In this document: positions 46,200 to 63,325 of the stretch, piece by piece
Layout: each line of letters starts with the position of its first letter
Position numbering within the stretch: position 1 is the first letter of the stretch
Notes under the pieces: generated by a model
Told to the model about the DNA's origin: nothing
Databases searched by the model: none
The model's input: the letters and a program-made list of their open reading frames with translations, nothing else
Position numbers and translations under genes: made by a program
NCBI GenBank assembly: GCA_020465985.1
Contig: JAANYP010000176.1
Location: forward strand, 1-64,000
Direction of reading: 5' to 3'
Source of the DNA: Centrapalus pauciflorus
Taxonomy: Eukaryota; Streptophyta; Magnoliopsida; Asterales; Asteraceae
DNA length: 64,000 nucleotides

Positions 46200-49100
46200 A
46201 TTTGTAAAAAAAAAAAAAACTAAAAAGGTATAGGAACGCGGAGTCGTAAAAGAAATCCTAGTCTAGGCAAATTCTTCAAAATTAATTTAATTTATTAATT
46301 TTAAAATGCTTATATAATAAGCTAAAGAAAGATACACATAACTCTATTTTAAAACAAAAATCCGACACACAGTCAAACCTTTTTTTCTGAATTAATTTAA
46401 TTTATTTTAACATTTTTAAAAATCTTGGATAATAAGCTAAGGAAAGACATAGGTTGTTACTCAAATTTGAAATAGAAATCAGTGATGATAGGCGGACTTT
46501 TTTTCTAAATTAATTTAATCAATTTAATTATATTTTAACATAGAAATTACAATTTATTACACGTGTTGTATCCAGATTATACTTTGTGATTAAACGTGGT
46601 GGTAAGACTTGACATTATTTATTCTCTTTAACTTTATATATATTGGTATCTTTAGTAAAAACTTTATTATTTTTTAAAATGATATAATATAATATATGAA
46701 GAATTATTTATTTTTAACGAATAATGATTTTTATATATGTAAGATTAAAATATAATATTATAGACCATAATAAAACACGCTATCATGTACATCCAAAAAA
46801 CTAAAGTCAAGCGTTTGGTGGTTTGACACTTTTTCTTTTATTAAAATATATAAAATTTTAATAAATAAATGTTTATTTACAGTCATATAAAAAATGATTA
46901 AAATAAATATTTTTTAATAAGAAAACAAACATAAAACTTTAGATAATTTTTAGATTTATCATACTTATAATTTAATCTTTATCATTTTTAATTTTTTTTA
47001 TTATTTACTAAATGTGAGACTAAAAATAAAAAATTATCTCATGAAAAATAAATTAGTATAAACATTGTGTTAAATTTTCTAAAATAACATGTTGTTAAGT
47101 TTGTCACGTATGAACTATTATAATGTAAATAAGTATCATCAATATTTTAAAAAGTTTTAAATGAACATATTATTAATTATATTTTTTTTAAAAATAAAAT
47201 TTAGAATCAAATAAGTTCAGTTAGATAAATCTAATACATAAAAATTATAATTTTATAATTAAAATAAATAAAATGTTAAAGGGATATAAATTATAGTAAT
47301 TGAAAATAAGTTATATACAAATGGTTGTGATCATTTAATAATATATGTCATATTAATTTATTCATTATTTTTTAAATTAAAAATATCTATATAAAAATTA
47401 TATTCTATAAGGTTAAAATATTAAAAGTTAATTATTTAATTTAAAAAGATATTAATTTTTATATATTACCTTAGTTATATTTGATTAAATAAAGATATCA
47501 CAAATTAGTTTTTTTAATTTTTAGTGTACTTGTTATAGATGCTCAATCTAAAATTCTATTGAAAATAGGTCGAAAACAAAAATAAATACGTACAAGGTGA
47601 TTGACATGCGACATGAGTTATTCGCTTTCTAAGAATATAAAGTTTACATAAAGTTACACAAACAAATATTTATTTTTCTATAAGAAAATCCATTGAATAA
47701 TATTATTTTTTTTGTATTTTCAAAAAATTATGAATAGTAATTATTGTGTGAATGTTTTTGTTTATTTAATTTCTATCTTTATAATTGTTATAATAAAGAG
47801 TTTTATTGGTACATGGAACACAATGTAAATAATTTTGTTATATAAAATATTTATTACTAACACAATATTATTTTTACTTTTTTAAATGCATGAAATACTA
47901 ATCTAGTTTGATAAAAGTAATTAAATTTGAAACTTATTAAATCATTTAATAAGATTGCCTTTTATATATTGGTGTTAATTTAGGTAGTAATTAATTCTAT
48001 ATTGTATTTAACTTTTAAAAATAAATTAGATAATTAATTTAGGAGAGTTATATTAGGAAATGTGGGGCGGGAAAATGAAATTATGAGTAGCTTAAAATAT
48101 GACACTTGACACTAATTGTTTTCTTTTATTATAATATACTAGGTTAGAGACTCATGTATTACATGGGTTTGTTCAAAAATACATACATTTTATATTTATA
48201 ATAAATTATTATAAAAATGTGTATATTTGTTAAAATAGTTAATCATTTGTTATATTGACAAGTGACGATTGACAACATTAGATGTTTATATTTATTAAAA
48301 TAGTTAATCATTTGTTATATAGAAGTTTAAAATATTTCATTGTTAGTGTTTTTTAAATATAAATTATCAGGATTATATGAATAAAGAAAACTTTATCTGT
48401 TTAAAATGTGCGACTATATTGAAAAATTTATAATAGAACTTTAAAATCATAAGAACATTCAAATGATAGATTTTAATAATCTATTTCAAACTTCAATTTA
48501 ATTATCTAGTTTAAATTTTGTTAACACAATATTCGTACTTTTGACATTAGCGATGAAGTTTTACACTTTAATTTAGTAATAGTTATTAGAAATGATAATG
48601 TCTGATCTTTTATTTTAGGCAATAATTACATTAATATGTCTCATTACGTAATTTATAATTTATTTATTGAGCACAGAAAAATAATTTTGTAAAGAAAATT
48701 AACATAATTAATTTATTCAATGTGTTAAATTAGGAAAAAAAGTTGAAAGATAAAAAAATATTGTGCATCCAGGAGATGACATGTGACATAAAATGTTCTA
48801 TTTTAATTTTATAACAGATATATTAATCCAATCATTTATTTTGAGTTAATTTATATGTTTCATGTGTATTACTTTTTATTGATAATTTTTTCATAATGTA
48901 ATATAAAATAAATCATTTTAGGTAAATTTGATGATGTTAAGTTAGGAGGTAGTTAAAGTTAAACCATTTAATTGGATTGATTTTCATTAATGGAGTTTTT
49001 CTATTTAAATTTAAAAATCAATTAAATGAGTAAAGTAAATAAGTTATATTATCAAAAGTATAATGTATAGATAACTACTATTTATTATTAGTAAAATACT

Positions 49101-49225
49101 TTAAATTTTATTGTTAGCAAAGTCTTTTGAACAATAGATGATTTTTACTCTAAGATAATGGAAGAGAAAACAAATGATTAATGCAAATAATATCATGTTA
49201 ATATTTATTTTTTGTTAGTTTATTT

Positions 49226-51089
<1,864 letters not shown>

Positions 51090-51437
51090 GTAATATTTTC
51101 AAATTGAATATATATAGTTTTTAATTCAATAAAAAAATTTAAATTTTAAAAAGGCTCAATTCAAATGAATAAAATCAAAATTTTTTGAATGATTTTAATC
51201 TATTAGTTAAAATGAAATTTAAAACACTTTTTTTCTTTGAATTAATATTTTATTCTTAATAATTAAAGGTTCAAGAATGAAAGTCTTATTTAACATTAAT
51301 AATTTAAGAAAGTGTAAAATATGAGCTATTTTAGGAAAATTAGGAGGAAAAATGAAGATGAAAATGCATGAGAGATTGACATGTGACATAAATTGTTCTT
51401 CTTTATTAATAAGTTTATATAGATAGATAGATAGATA

Positions 51438-52160
51438 TATAATTGTATATTATTAGACCAGTTCAGTAAAAAAATTGTTATATACAATCATTTCTTCTAT
51501 TTAAATTTACCATAAATATAATGAAATAAAATTTTGATTTCAATTCTAATCAACGAAAATGAATGATATATAAAAACCTTAAAATAACTGTCATTTTTCC
51601 ATCTAAAACATCTTTGATAGAGAATAAACAGGTGAATGTTGGTTGTTTAGTCCTGGATTAATCATATGAACTTGACATATATTCCTCTTTTTGACAAGAA
51701 CAAAATTACTTAGAATTCGGATAATCCGAAATAAAGTTCGTGTAACATTTAACAATTTATTATTAGTGTAATATATTATTTGAGCCTTTTATGTTACCGG
51801 GCTTTTAAAAATTTTGTGTTTTGTTTACTATACGTAGTGTTACACACTTACAGTTATATTTTTTATTCATCATTTTGTATTGTTTTTTTTTTTGTTTTAA
51901 TAAAACCCTAATTAATCGTTCGTATTTATTTCATCATTTATCATGTGATAATATTGTTTATGATAATTGATCTCATACCATATATGTTTTGATTTCTATC
52001 CATTTGAGGGTGCACCAGTTGGACCATTTTTGGCCGGTGTAAATCAACTTATGATATGATTCCAAATCTTGCAATTTAATCTATGATATGCATGATTCCA
52101 AATCTTGCAATTTAATCTTTTTATTGATTGGTTTATTTATTGCCCATCTCTTTGTCACAT
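51438..52160. repeat. Partial copy of the 1.52-kb repeat, upstream of the AAP gene
   Basis: Matches the middle of the array unit: TATAATTGTATATTATTAG, CAGTTCAGTAAAAAA, the degenerate 80-codon ORF region and GGTTTATTTATTGCCCATC. Similarity stops near 52150, where unique sequence begins. An extra 40-bp duplication lies at 52063-52120. Confidence 0.75.
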
Positions 52161-52384
52161 AACTTCTTTTGTCCAGTTTATGTACATTCAAAAATCACCC
52201 AAAAATTGTTACTTGATGCATAAAGATCCAAATATGTATTAGAAAAAACAGACCCGATTGATCGCGAAGCCGAAAGGCGGTCAAGAATCTTTACATTTTC
52301 GCTAAACAACGTCTCGACGTGTCCTTTCTTGTAACGAAAGCGCTGTTATGATAGTTCAGTACAACGTACGTTTGCTTGCAAAAG
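52161..52384 (+). promoter_or_regulatory. 5' flank of the AAP gene
   Basis: Unique sequence between the repeat and the start codon, less AT-rich toward the gene. I see no convincing TATA box. Any promoter must be short or lie partly in the repeat. Confidence 0.35.
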
Positions 52385-54708
52385 ATGACCGGAGAACTCG
52401 AACTCGTGTATAGAGAGTCTGTGAATGATGACGACGAGTACAAGACGATAAGAACAGGTGATCGATCGAAAAAGGATAACTGTTTTCGTTATGTTGTTTT
52501 TTAATCGTTGAATGGTTTTTGTGATGAGATTTTCTTGAATCCAGGGACGCTATGCAGCACGGTTGCGCATATTATAACGGCTGTGATTGGTTCTGGTGTA
52601 CTGTCGCTCGCTTGGAGCACTGCGCAGCTCGGTTGGATTGGAGGACCGTTTGCGTTAATCTGTTTCGCGTTTGTAACGTATGTGTCTTCGTGTCTTTTAT
52701 CAGATTGTTACAGGTCTCCTGATCCCGTTACTGGCACTAGAAACCGATCTTTTACAGATGCTGTTAGAGTTATCCTTGGTACCAAGCATCGTAAAATCTT
52801 TCTAGCGTGCGTTCTTTCGCTTTTTATTTGTGTGTTTCGTGAGCGATGCTGCCTTTTTTTAGGCGTAAAACAAGCGTGGATATGCGGTTTGCTTCAGTAT
52901 GTGACCTTTTACGGAGCTGGGGTTGCGTATGTGATCACTACCGCGACTTGTATGAGGTAAAACACACCTTGAATTGAATTCAGTGAACTACTATACTGTT
53001 GGTTTTCTTGATTCGTAAATCAAACGTTGAGTTTGCGGTCTGGATTACTGCTTGATCAGGGCGATCCAGAAAGCCGATTGTTACCATAAACAAGGACGAG
53101 AAGCTCGTTGTGAATTCGGGGGAAACGTTTACATGCTGTTGTTTGGAGTTGTGCAGATTGTAATGTCACAGATACCGGATATCCAAAGCTTGGTTTTGGT
53201 GTCGGTTGTTGCAACCATTATGTCGTTTTGTTACGCTTCTATTGGTTTCGGGCTTGGTTTTGCTCAAGTAATTGGTATAAACAAACACCTTCGTATATCA
53301 ATCTCGATTCGGTTAACAAGCCAAACATTGTGATCTGATCACTAGAAACCTGCAGAAAACCGTAAGATCGCTGGGAGCATTACAGGAGTTTCGACTTCTA
53401 GTATACCTAAAAAGTTATGGCTAACTTTCCAAGCACTTGGAGACATAGCATTCGCTTATCCGTACGCTCTTATTCTTTTAGAAATTCAGGTTCGAAAGTT
53501 CGTTACTCATTGTATGTAAGTATATATACATATAAAAGCAGAAGTGTTTGATATATTTTTCGTGAGTTGAAGGATACTGTGAAGTCACCGCCGCAAGAAA
53601 GCAAGGTTATGAAAAGGGCTTCAGCGATTGCGATTCTTATAACGAGTTTCTTCTACCTTGGATGTGGATGCTTCGGTTACGCAGCCTTTGGGGACGATAC
53701 GCCCGGAAATCTCTTGACTGGATTCGGGTTTTACGAGCCTTATTGGCTTATCGAATTCGCCAATGCCTGCATTATAATACATCTAATAGGAGGATATCAA
53801 GTAAACCTTCTTTACTTCAACAAGAACATATCACTCCAGTTTGACTTTTTAAGGTCAAAGTTATAACTTTCCAAAGCGAAATTGACATCATTTTTAGTCA
53901 AGATTTTTTAAATCAAGTTTTCTCACATAATAGTCTGATTGTATAATTAATAATAAATCAATATTTTAAGTAAAAACCGTATGTTTACAAACTAAAATCT
54001 CTTTTCTTCAGTTTTGACCATTAAACTGTTCTTTCATCAGCACAGAGGTCAATTTGACTTTTGGGGTCAAACTTATAACGTTTCAAATAGAATCCACATT
54101 TATTTTTATCAACTCTAAATACCAATATTTTTTTTATATAACCGGTTTTATATAATTTCTTTTCACCTTAACAAAGATTCCTCAAAGATGTAAGAGGTGC
54201 ATAAAAGCAATATAATCTTGAATGTCTAGTTGACCTTAAAAAAGTCAAACTGTTACTTTTGTTTAGAATGACCAACAGACTAACACAAATCTTTTCTAAT
54301 TGAAAGCTTTACAGCCAGCCAATATTCGCATTCGCGGATAGATGGTTAACCGAAAAGTTCCCCAACAGTGGTTTTCTGACGAATTTCTACGACTTAAAGC
54401 TGCCATTGTTGCCTGTTTTTCGATTCAATCTGTTCCGGCTATGTTTCAGAACATCATACGTTGCATCAACAGTCGCGATCGCGTTCGTGTTCCCTTATTT
54501 TAATTCGATACTTGGTGTTTTGGGAGCATTGAATCTGTGGCCGTTAGCGATATATTTCCCTGTCGAGATGTACATACTGCAAAAAAAGGTGGAATCTTGG
54601 AGCCGAAAATGGGTGATTCTTAAATTATTCAGTTGTGTTTTGATGGTGGTATCAGTTGTTGCTCTAGTTGGTTCAGTTGCTGGACTTATTGAAGCAAAGA
54701 TTAGCTAG
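52385..54708 (+). CDS. Amino acid permease, AAP family (AAP7-like)
   Basis: Proton-coupled amino acid importer of the plasma membrane (AAAP superfamily, Aa_trans domain). Seven exons with GT-AG introns keep one frame: 52385-52457, 52545-52778, 52863-52956, 53060-53274, 53356-53489, 53573-53800, 54307-54708. They add up to 1380 bases and 459 residues, the normal AAP length, with about 11 hydrophobic segments expected. Family motifs in order: 'HIITAVIGSGVLSLAW' with 'TAQLGWIGGP', 'DCYRSPDP', 'WICGLLQYVTFYG', 'QALGDIAFAYPYALILLEIQ', 'GYAAFGDDTPGNLLTGFGFY', 'LYSQPIFAFADRWL' and 'WPLAIYFPVEMY'. The C-terminal part ('FRTSYVAST', 'LGALNLWPLA') looks most like AAP7 (from memory). No lesion seen. Repeat copies flank both sides. 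Acceptor for exon 7 was chosen at 54306 because only it keeps the frame. Confidence 0.9.
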
Positions 54709-54974
54709 TTAGTCTCCCTGTAGTTCGTTCGGATGTTTTCGTATGTTTCGTATTAACTGTTATGTTAAAGATCGATTGTATCGTATCGCTTAGTAACTGA
54801 TATAACCAACGGCTCGTATTCAAGATTGCGTCTTTCCAAACTCGAATAATCAAAAAGTTTGATGTCAAATCTGATCTCAATGAACCTCTGTGTCCTTTAT
54901 ATGTTAGGAAAGCATGTACTTTCCTTTAATCTATGAATATTGTAACATGAACTGTTTCTTACGTATACAATTAT
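54709..54974 (+). other. Probable 3' UTR and downstream flank of AAP
   Basis: Unique sequence after the stop codon. T-rich with TTGTAACATG near 54940, but no canonical AATAAA that I can point to. Ends where the repeat resumes near 54975. Confidence 0.4.
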
Positions 54975-55090
54975 GATGAATTTTCCTACATAAAGCCCGG
55001 TTTGTCATGCCAACTCAGGTTTTTCAATCAGGCTCTACGTAGAACTGTGTCGTATTGAAATTGAAAGCAATACATTTATATAATATTTTA
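54975..55090. repeat. Repeat segment shared with 63738-63848
   Basis: CTACATAAAGCCCGGTTTGT, CTCTACGTAGAA and GCAATACATTTATATAATA recur almost unchanged near 63748-63846. The last part also occurs in every unit of the 1.52-kb array. Confidence 0.85.
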
Positions 55091-56971
55091 GAGTAGCCGG
55101 TGTACCGACCCCTCCCCGGCTTCCTCTCCCCGCGCGACCCGCTCTCTGCCACTCTCTCCCTTTGTCTTTTTGACCATTCAAAATAAAAAAAATTAATAAT
55201 ATTTTCACCCTATAATACTTATCTCCATACTCATTCATCTTCACACCTTCCACATATCTCTCTATCTCTATACACTTTCATCTCTTTCAATCTATACAAT
55301 TTTCATTCTCTCTAAAATTATGGATCGAAATACCGACAAACAACCCGTCTCAAGTCGACAACGCGGTAAACAACCGGCTTCTCGAACAAACCCTCCATTC
55401 CACCCACCGCAAAATTATCCACCGAATTTAACGGAATATTCTGCACCATATGTACCACACTTTTCACCATATCAATCATCGTCACCCATTCCACAATACC
55501 AATCATCATCACCCATTCCACAATATTCTCAACAATATTACCAACAAAATTCACTCTTTCCACAATATTCGTCGCAAGAATTTAATAACGGTTTCGAACC
55601 ATTTACTGCTTACCGGGATCAAGCATCCGTCGACGAGGACGAAGTAGAAGAGATACCCGAAACTTAACCTGACGACGACAACGAGACGATTCCCGTAAAC
55701 ACCGCGGTGGCGGCAAGCGGATCTACAAAAAAGGGTCAAATGAAACAAAAAATGCGGACCTCGCAAGAAGAAAAGGCTTTGGCGAAAGCCTGGATTGATA
55801 TTTCCGAGGATCCAACTACCGGAAACAATAAAAAAACGTTCATGTTTTTGGGGACGAATCCTCGAAAATTTTGATAGCCGAATTGGTGGAAGTACCTGCA
55901 CCACCCACCAAGTAAATTCAAAGTGGAAAGACATGAACCGCAATTGCACAAGATTTGGCGGCATGTTTAACAACAACATGACGAATCGGCGAAGCGGCGA
56001 AAACGACTTCGACGTTTTCAACACAACCCAAGAACAGTACAAGACACTCATTAAAAATAAGCCGTTTCCAAACCAATCGACTTGGGAGGTACTTCGACGT
56101 CATCCAAAGTGGAACCCGTTTCACAAATGGATAATTTTGTTGAGCCACAAAGAAAGCGGTCTAAAACTTCGAATTCTAACACGATCGGAACACCGTCTTC
56201 GGATGCGGTATTTTTAGGTGTTCACGATGAGGAAGATGACGAGGACGATGAGGATATACATGAGCTTGAAAGACCACGCCGCAAGGCGAAAAACCAGCAT
56301 CAACATCAGTCGACCCAGAGATGCACACACAATTCGAAAGGATTTCAACTTCTCACGTAGACGATGTTGAAGATAAGAAACGTCACCCGAAAACGACTTG
56401 AAGAAATGAAACAAAAAAAATGGACTACGAAAAGGAAATGAAAGAGAAAAATATCAAGTGACGTAACGGCACTGAATGAACATCAACAAGAACGGTCACA
56501 AAAATATCAGGCGTACATAGCGTCACTGAATGATCAACAACAAGATTGAGACTTGGAGTTTTTCATTCGGCCACACGACCATTTGCAAGGTACCGCTTTG
56601 CAAGCCGTATTACAACGCAAACAAAGAATTGCAGAGCGTTGGGATGACAAATGTAGTTTCGTAATTTTTTTAGTTTTTAGTTTCGTAATTTTTTTAGTTT
56701 TGTAATTTTTTTAATTTTTAGTTTCGTAACTTTTTTATTTTTAGTTTCGTAATTTTATTATGTAAGCTTTTAAATATTTATCAAATTAATTATTTTAGTT
56801 TTAATAATTGTTATGTTAATTAAAATGAATTTATTTTAAAAAAATTAAGAAAGATGGAAAGTTATAGAAAGATGTGTATTTCCAACTTAGAAAGATGGAG
56901 AGAGAAAAGCTGATGTGGCGCTGAGATGTACAGAAAGATGTGTTTGGGAAAGACACTCATACCCACCACTC
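55091..56971. mobile_element. PIF/Harbinger-like element without transposase
   Basis: Flanked by TTA at 55088-55090 and 56972-56974. The related repeat near 63840-63855 has a single TTA joined directly to CTAG, an empty site that proves the ends. Termini are imperfect inverted repeats (GAGTAGCCGGTGT and GAGTGGTGGGTAT). A 3-bp TTA/TAA target is the Harbinger signature, and the interior encodes a Myb/SANT-like protein of the type that accompanies Harbinger transposases. No DDE transposase ORF is present in its 1881 bp. Confidence 0.82.
55320..56360 (+). pseudogene. Myb/SANT-like Harbinger accessory protein, broken
   Basis: N-terminal 115 residues are Pro/Ser/Gln/Tyr-rich (55320-55667) and end in a premature TAA. 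The same frame continues with 'RTSQEEKALAKAWIDISEDP', a trihelix or Myb-like DNA-binding start. A frameshift near 55840 moves to 'CFWGRILENFDSRIGG' and 'RRHPKWNPF', and a second near 56110 to an acidic stretch (DEEDDEDDED) with a basic tail. These proteins are often misnamed NAM-associated or glutathione S-transferase T3-like in plant annotations. One stop plus two frameshifts make it a pseudogene. Confidence 0.78.
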
Positions 56972-57348
56972 TTACTAGTTTATTGCACACGTACTACACG
57001 GGGTACTTAAATTATTAGGTTTAAACTTAGGTAGTTGGGGATGAAAGCTTCGATAAGAAGCTAAAAGTAGGATAACACAGTTAGATAAGAAGAGACATGA
57101 GAAATTATAATAAAAGAAGCAGTATTCATGAGTTTTCAAAATAAAAACATTGGTCAGATGAATTTTTATAAATAAATTACTTTAATTAAATATTATTAAT
57201 GAAAATTGTAGAATACACATGAGAGATCCTCGTTAACAAAATGACAGTCTATTTAATCGTCAAGTGACATGTAGTTACATTTTTAATAAAATAGATAGGT
57301 AGATGAGTTTTTATATATATTATACAATATATAATTGTATATTATTAT
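56972..57348. repeat. 1.52-kb repeat copy, first part
   Basis: TTACTAGTTTATTGCACACG with hairpin CGTACTACACG (Helitron-type 3' end), GGTAGTTGGGGATGAAAGC and the GATAAGAAGAGAC landmark, then TTTAATAAAATAGATAGGTA. Order as in the array. Interrupted at 57349 by a hAT-like element. Confidence 0.8.
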
Positions 57349-58639
57349 CAGGACGGCCCAAGGGGGCGAACCGGGCCTTGGCCCAGGGCAGCAGCTGCGA
57401 AGGGGCATAAAATATTTTATAGTCCAATAGATGGGATTACAAAAAAAAAAAAAAAACCCTACATACGCAAAGCTGCAGGGGAGACTAAGAGACGGACGAG
57501 CGGGACGGCGCTAGCCGCTAGAGCATATGAAAGGGCAACAATTCAAGAGTCAAGAAGATGAAGACCAATCGACCCATCCACACCTCTTACCGTTCTCATG
57601 TTGAATTAGATCCCAAAATGCTTCTTCTCATCCTCTCATCAAAAGAAAAATGACATCTTTTCTCTCCTCCACATTCTCCATCAACCATCGACGCCCACCA
57701 ACTCAATCACAACGAACAAAGTAACGACCATCCCAACCCCGTTGAACACCGCCGTGGCGCCGTCCTCTCTGCAACCCTTCGTTGTTTTACCTCTATTAGA
57801 ACACCCCCAATGATAAGCCACGACCAACGACCATAACGTAGGTGGCATTAGCAAACAGTTGTCATAAATGTGAAAAGGAAGTGAAGAAGAAAGAAAGAAG
57901 TGAAGAATAAGGAAAGAGAAATGGGGGAGGCGGCAGCGACTGGAAATGTGAAAAAAAAGTGAAGAAGTAAAGAGGGTAGGTATTAGGGTTTTTAAAGTGA
58001 AAGTTTTTTTAACTTTTATTCACATTTAACTTTTTAATAATAAATTTAATAATGTGCAAATCTCCTTATCTCTTTGCATTGTCTTTGTTGTTGTACTCAA
58101 TATGTAATTTTAATCTATTTATTTTAAGATATAAATAATAGAATTTTATCTTTTACTATTTTAATTAATAAACTTGATAATCTTTATCTTTGCGTGAGTA
58201 TATATCAAAATGAAAATCAAACTTCTTGAAATTTAAAACAAAGAAAGAAGCTTGATTTTGTGATCAGGCTGTGAGTATATTTTTGTTGCATATTGGGATT
58301 ATTAAAATATGTTTTTGCTGCAAATTGAAAGTTAAACAAAGAAAGAAACTTGATTTTTTGTTGCACATTGGAATCAAACTTCTTTGAATTTAGAATCAAA
58401 CTCACTGTGTGAGTATATCTCTCTCATCATCTCCCTCTTTTTACTTAAATCCAATATTAAAAAATTATCAATGAGTTAATTTTTTTTGATGTTTTTGCTT
58501 CAACCATTTAAGATCTATTGGTTATAAAATGTGTGTATATGTGAACTCCTTAAAAAATTAGCATAATATATGTTGAAAAAAAATTAGAGGGCACTACTCT
58601 ATTTCGCCCTGGGCATGCAAATGCTCAGGTTCGGTCCTG
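57349..58639. mobile_element. Non-autonomous hAT-like element
   Basis: A perfect 8-bp duplication ATTATTAT flanks it (57341-57348 and 58640-58647). Ends are inverted: CAGGACGGCCC and CAGGACCGAACC. An 8-bp target and CAGG-type termini mark the hAT superfamily. The 1291-bp interior is partly GC-rich (57360-57960) and partly AT-rich, with no transposase. The other array copies give the uninterrupted site. Confidence 0.82.
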
Positions 58640-58984
58640 ATTATTATACTAAATCAGTAAAAAAAATTGTTATATACAAATCATTTCTTTTATTTAAATT
58701 TGACATACATAAAATGAAATGAAATTTTGATTTCAATTTTATAGATTCCTGAATAAACATGTTCTTACTATACAATCAACGAAAATAAACGACATATAAA
58801 AAAACCTTAAAATAACTGTCATTTTTCCATCTAAAATTACAATTTTGATGGATAATAAACATGTTAAAGTTGGTTGTTTGTATATTCCCTTTTTGACAAG
58901 AACAAGATCACTTGATTTCAGATTATCCAAAATAATTTCGTGTAACATTTAACAATTTATTATTTATTATTAGTTAATAATAAT
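58640..58984. repeat. 1.52-kb repeat copy, second part
   Basis: Continues after the hAT-like insertion with ACTAAATCAGTAAAAA and the region of the 80-codon ORF (degenerate frame 58739-58948, minus strand). Similarity ends near 58980 at foldback-arm sequence. Confidence 0.75.
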
Positions 58985-59140
58985 CAATATTGAATATGAG
59001 TTTTAAATGGTCATTAATTAATAATAAATATTAAATATGAGTTTTAAATGTTATTAAAATAATTAAATTAATGGATTTGGGTATATATGATATTAATGAT
59101 GTTTAAGAGATATATATGTGATATTAATTATTAAAATTGG
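58985..59140. repeat. Foldback arm remnant, left piece
   Basis: Matches the outer right arm of 38663-40157 (GAGTTTTAAATG, then GGGTATATATGATATTAATG). The arm stops at AAAATTGGGT and resumes at 63613 after the string of (TA)n-bordered elements. Confidence 0.75.

Positions 59141-59218
<78 letters not shown>
59141..59218. repeat. (GT)n(TA)n microsatellite
   Basis: About 10 GT and 29 AT repeats. Left border of the string of six elements and presumably expanded from the TATATA in the foldback arm. Confidence 0.95.
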
Positions 59219-61681
<2,463 letters not shown>

Positions 61682-61685
<4 letters not shown>

Positions 61686-62520
61686 CAGGTTTTATGAGGC
61701 ACCTGTATCCATTGTGCACTTTGGAAACTTCAATGCACCGTTAGATCTTGAATTTTAATGGTTCAGATTGTAGTGGCAAAGAGTAATAAACTTGAAAATG
61801 GGTGCACGGGTGCATAACTTCTCGCGCACGGAAGGGCAAAATCGGAAGATGCATGAATTCAGAAAATATTCTATCCGAATCTAAACAAACATGATGCATC
61901 TTCATCCAATTTCTTGGATTCGTCTTCAAACACGATGCATCTTCATCCAATTCAATTTCAAACATGATGCATTTTGACCATATTCATCCTCGTCTTTGTT
62001 CCATCATTATGCATCACCAAAATCGTGATGCATTTCGACCATATTCATCCTCGTCTTTGTTCCATCATTATGCATCACCAAAATCGTGATGCATTTCGAC
62101 ATTTAAACGTGTTAATTTCGTGATGCATCTCTGAAATTTAAACGTGTTCATCAACGTCTTCAATGTGTTTATCATTGTCGTGATGCATTGCTGTTGTGCA
62201 TCATGTTTGAAACAACAGCGATGATGGTGCTGGGTCTGGCGGTAGTAGTAGTGGTTGTCTTGTGAAAACTGGTTGAGGGAAAGAGAGATGGAGAGAGACT
62301 AGCCATGAAAAAGAAAGGGAACGAGAGAGAAAAGAGGATGAATTTATGGGAAGGTGGTTGATCATTTTATTTAGTTTCCTAAATAAATGATAAATATTAT
62401 AATTTAACAATATATTATTTAGCATTCCCAAAATGCCCTTAATGCACACTTTGTAAACAAGCAATGCATTTTTGGTTCCTATTTGGTTTCCGATGCATAT
62501 GGTGCCCCATAGAACCTCAA
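61682..62520. mobile_element. (TA)n-bordered element E, 839 bp
   Basis: Inverted ends GGGTCAGGTTTTATGAGGCA and TTGAGGTTCTATGGGGCACC. A 60-bp direct repeat (CATATTCATCCTCGTC...) occurs at 61978-62100, and TGATGCAT is frequent. No ORF with protein character. A short TA tract 62521-62546 follows. Confidence 0.72.
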
Positions 62521-62546
62521 TATATACATATATATATATATATATA

Positions 62547-63290
62547 GAGGGAGGTTCAATTGAGAACTTTTATGCATCGAGGTACAAAAGAACTCATATC
62601 AACCATTAGATCAAAAAATTGTATGGAATAGATTAATGGCAAAAGGGTAAATAGTTGGACAATTTTATGCAACTTGTGCATTATAGGAACAAACAAGGAA
62701 GGGCATTTTGGGGAATGTGCATACCTCATTAAATTTAATATTTCAACAAATAATCAAATAATAAATGCCAAATAAATTCAATTGATACATTTCCAAATTT
62801 AACAAAAATTACACAAATTCAAAGAAAAAGATGATGGATATCGATGCATTTCATCGTTAATCTTGTTTATCTATGCATCATGTTAAAAAAAGACGCATTT
62901 AACAAAAAAATACAAAAATTCATTTATGCATCGTGTTCAACTTGTTCATCATTCTTTTATGCATCGTGTTTGTCGTTCATATTCTTCATTGAGCTATGCA
63001 TCATGTTCAACTTGTTCATCATTCATCTATGCATCGTCATTGTTCATCGTCCATTTATGCATCATCATTTTTCGTTGTTCATCGTTCATCATCCATCTAT
63101 GCATTGTCATTGTTCATCATCCATCTATGCATTATCATTATTCATCGTTCATCATCCATCTATGCATCATGTTCTTCATAATTATCATCGGTTACCTCTC
63201 TTGTTCATGTTCATCATCATCGTTGTTCATCGTTATTCTTCGTCTTCAAATCATCATCACTAATAAAATCATGAAGAACATGATTAGAGT

Positions 63291-63325
<35 letters not shown>

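Larger units (their letters stand above)
44007..48138 (-). mobile_element. Helitron-like element with nested truncated LTR element
   Basis: 3' CTAG end at 44007 with hairpin CGTGTACTACACAG; 5' end near 48136 with GACACTTGACAC and TTTATTATAATATA. The interior is non-coding. 46200-48138 is very AT-rich with no ORF above background, and a possible further 3'/5' end pair lies near 46556-46650 (TTACACGTGTTG and ACTTGACATT). The ORF 44174-44383 (minus, 69 codons) is unrecognised and probably chance. Confidence 0.45.

Noticed and set aside
52779..52862. Reading straight through 52779-52862 as AAP coding sequence
   Set aside because: The frame stays open, but the inserted residues break a conserved AAP region. 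GT at 52779 and AG at 52861 with a T-rich tract define a normal intron.
55551..56051. 166-codon minus-strand ORF
   Set aside because: Antisense shadow of the Myb/SANT-like Harbinger gene, whose plus-strand motifs are recognisable.
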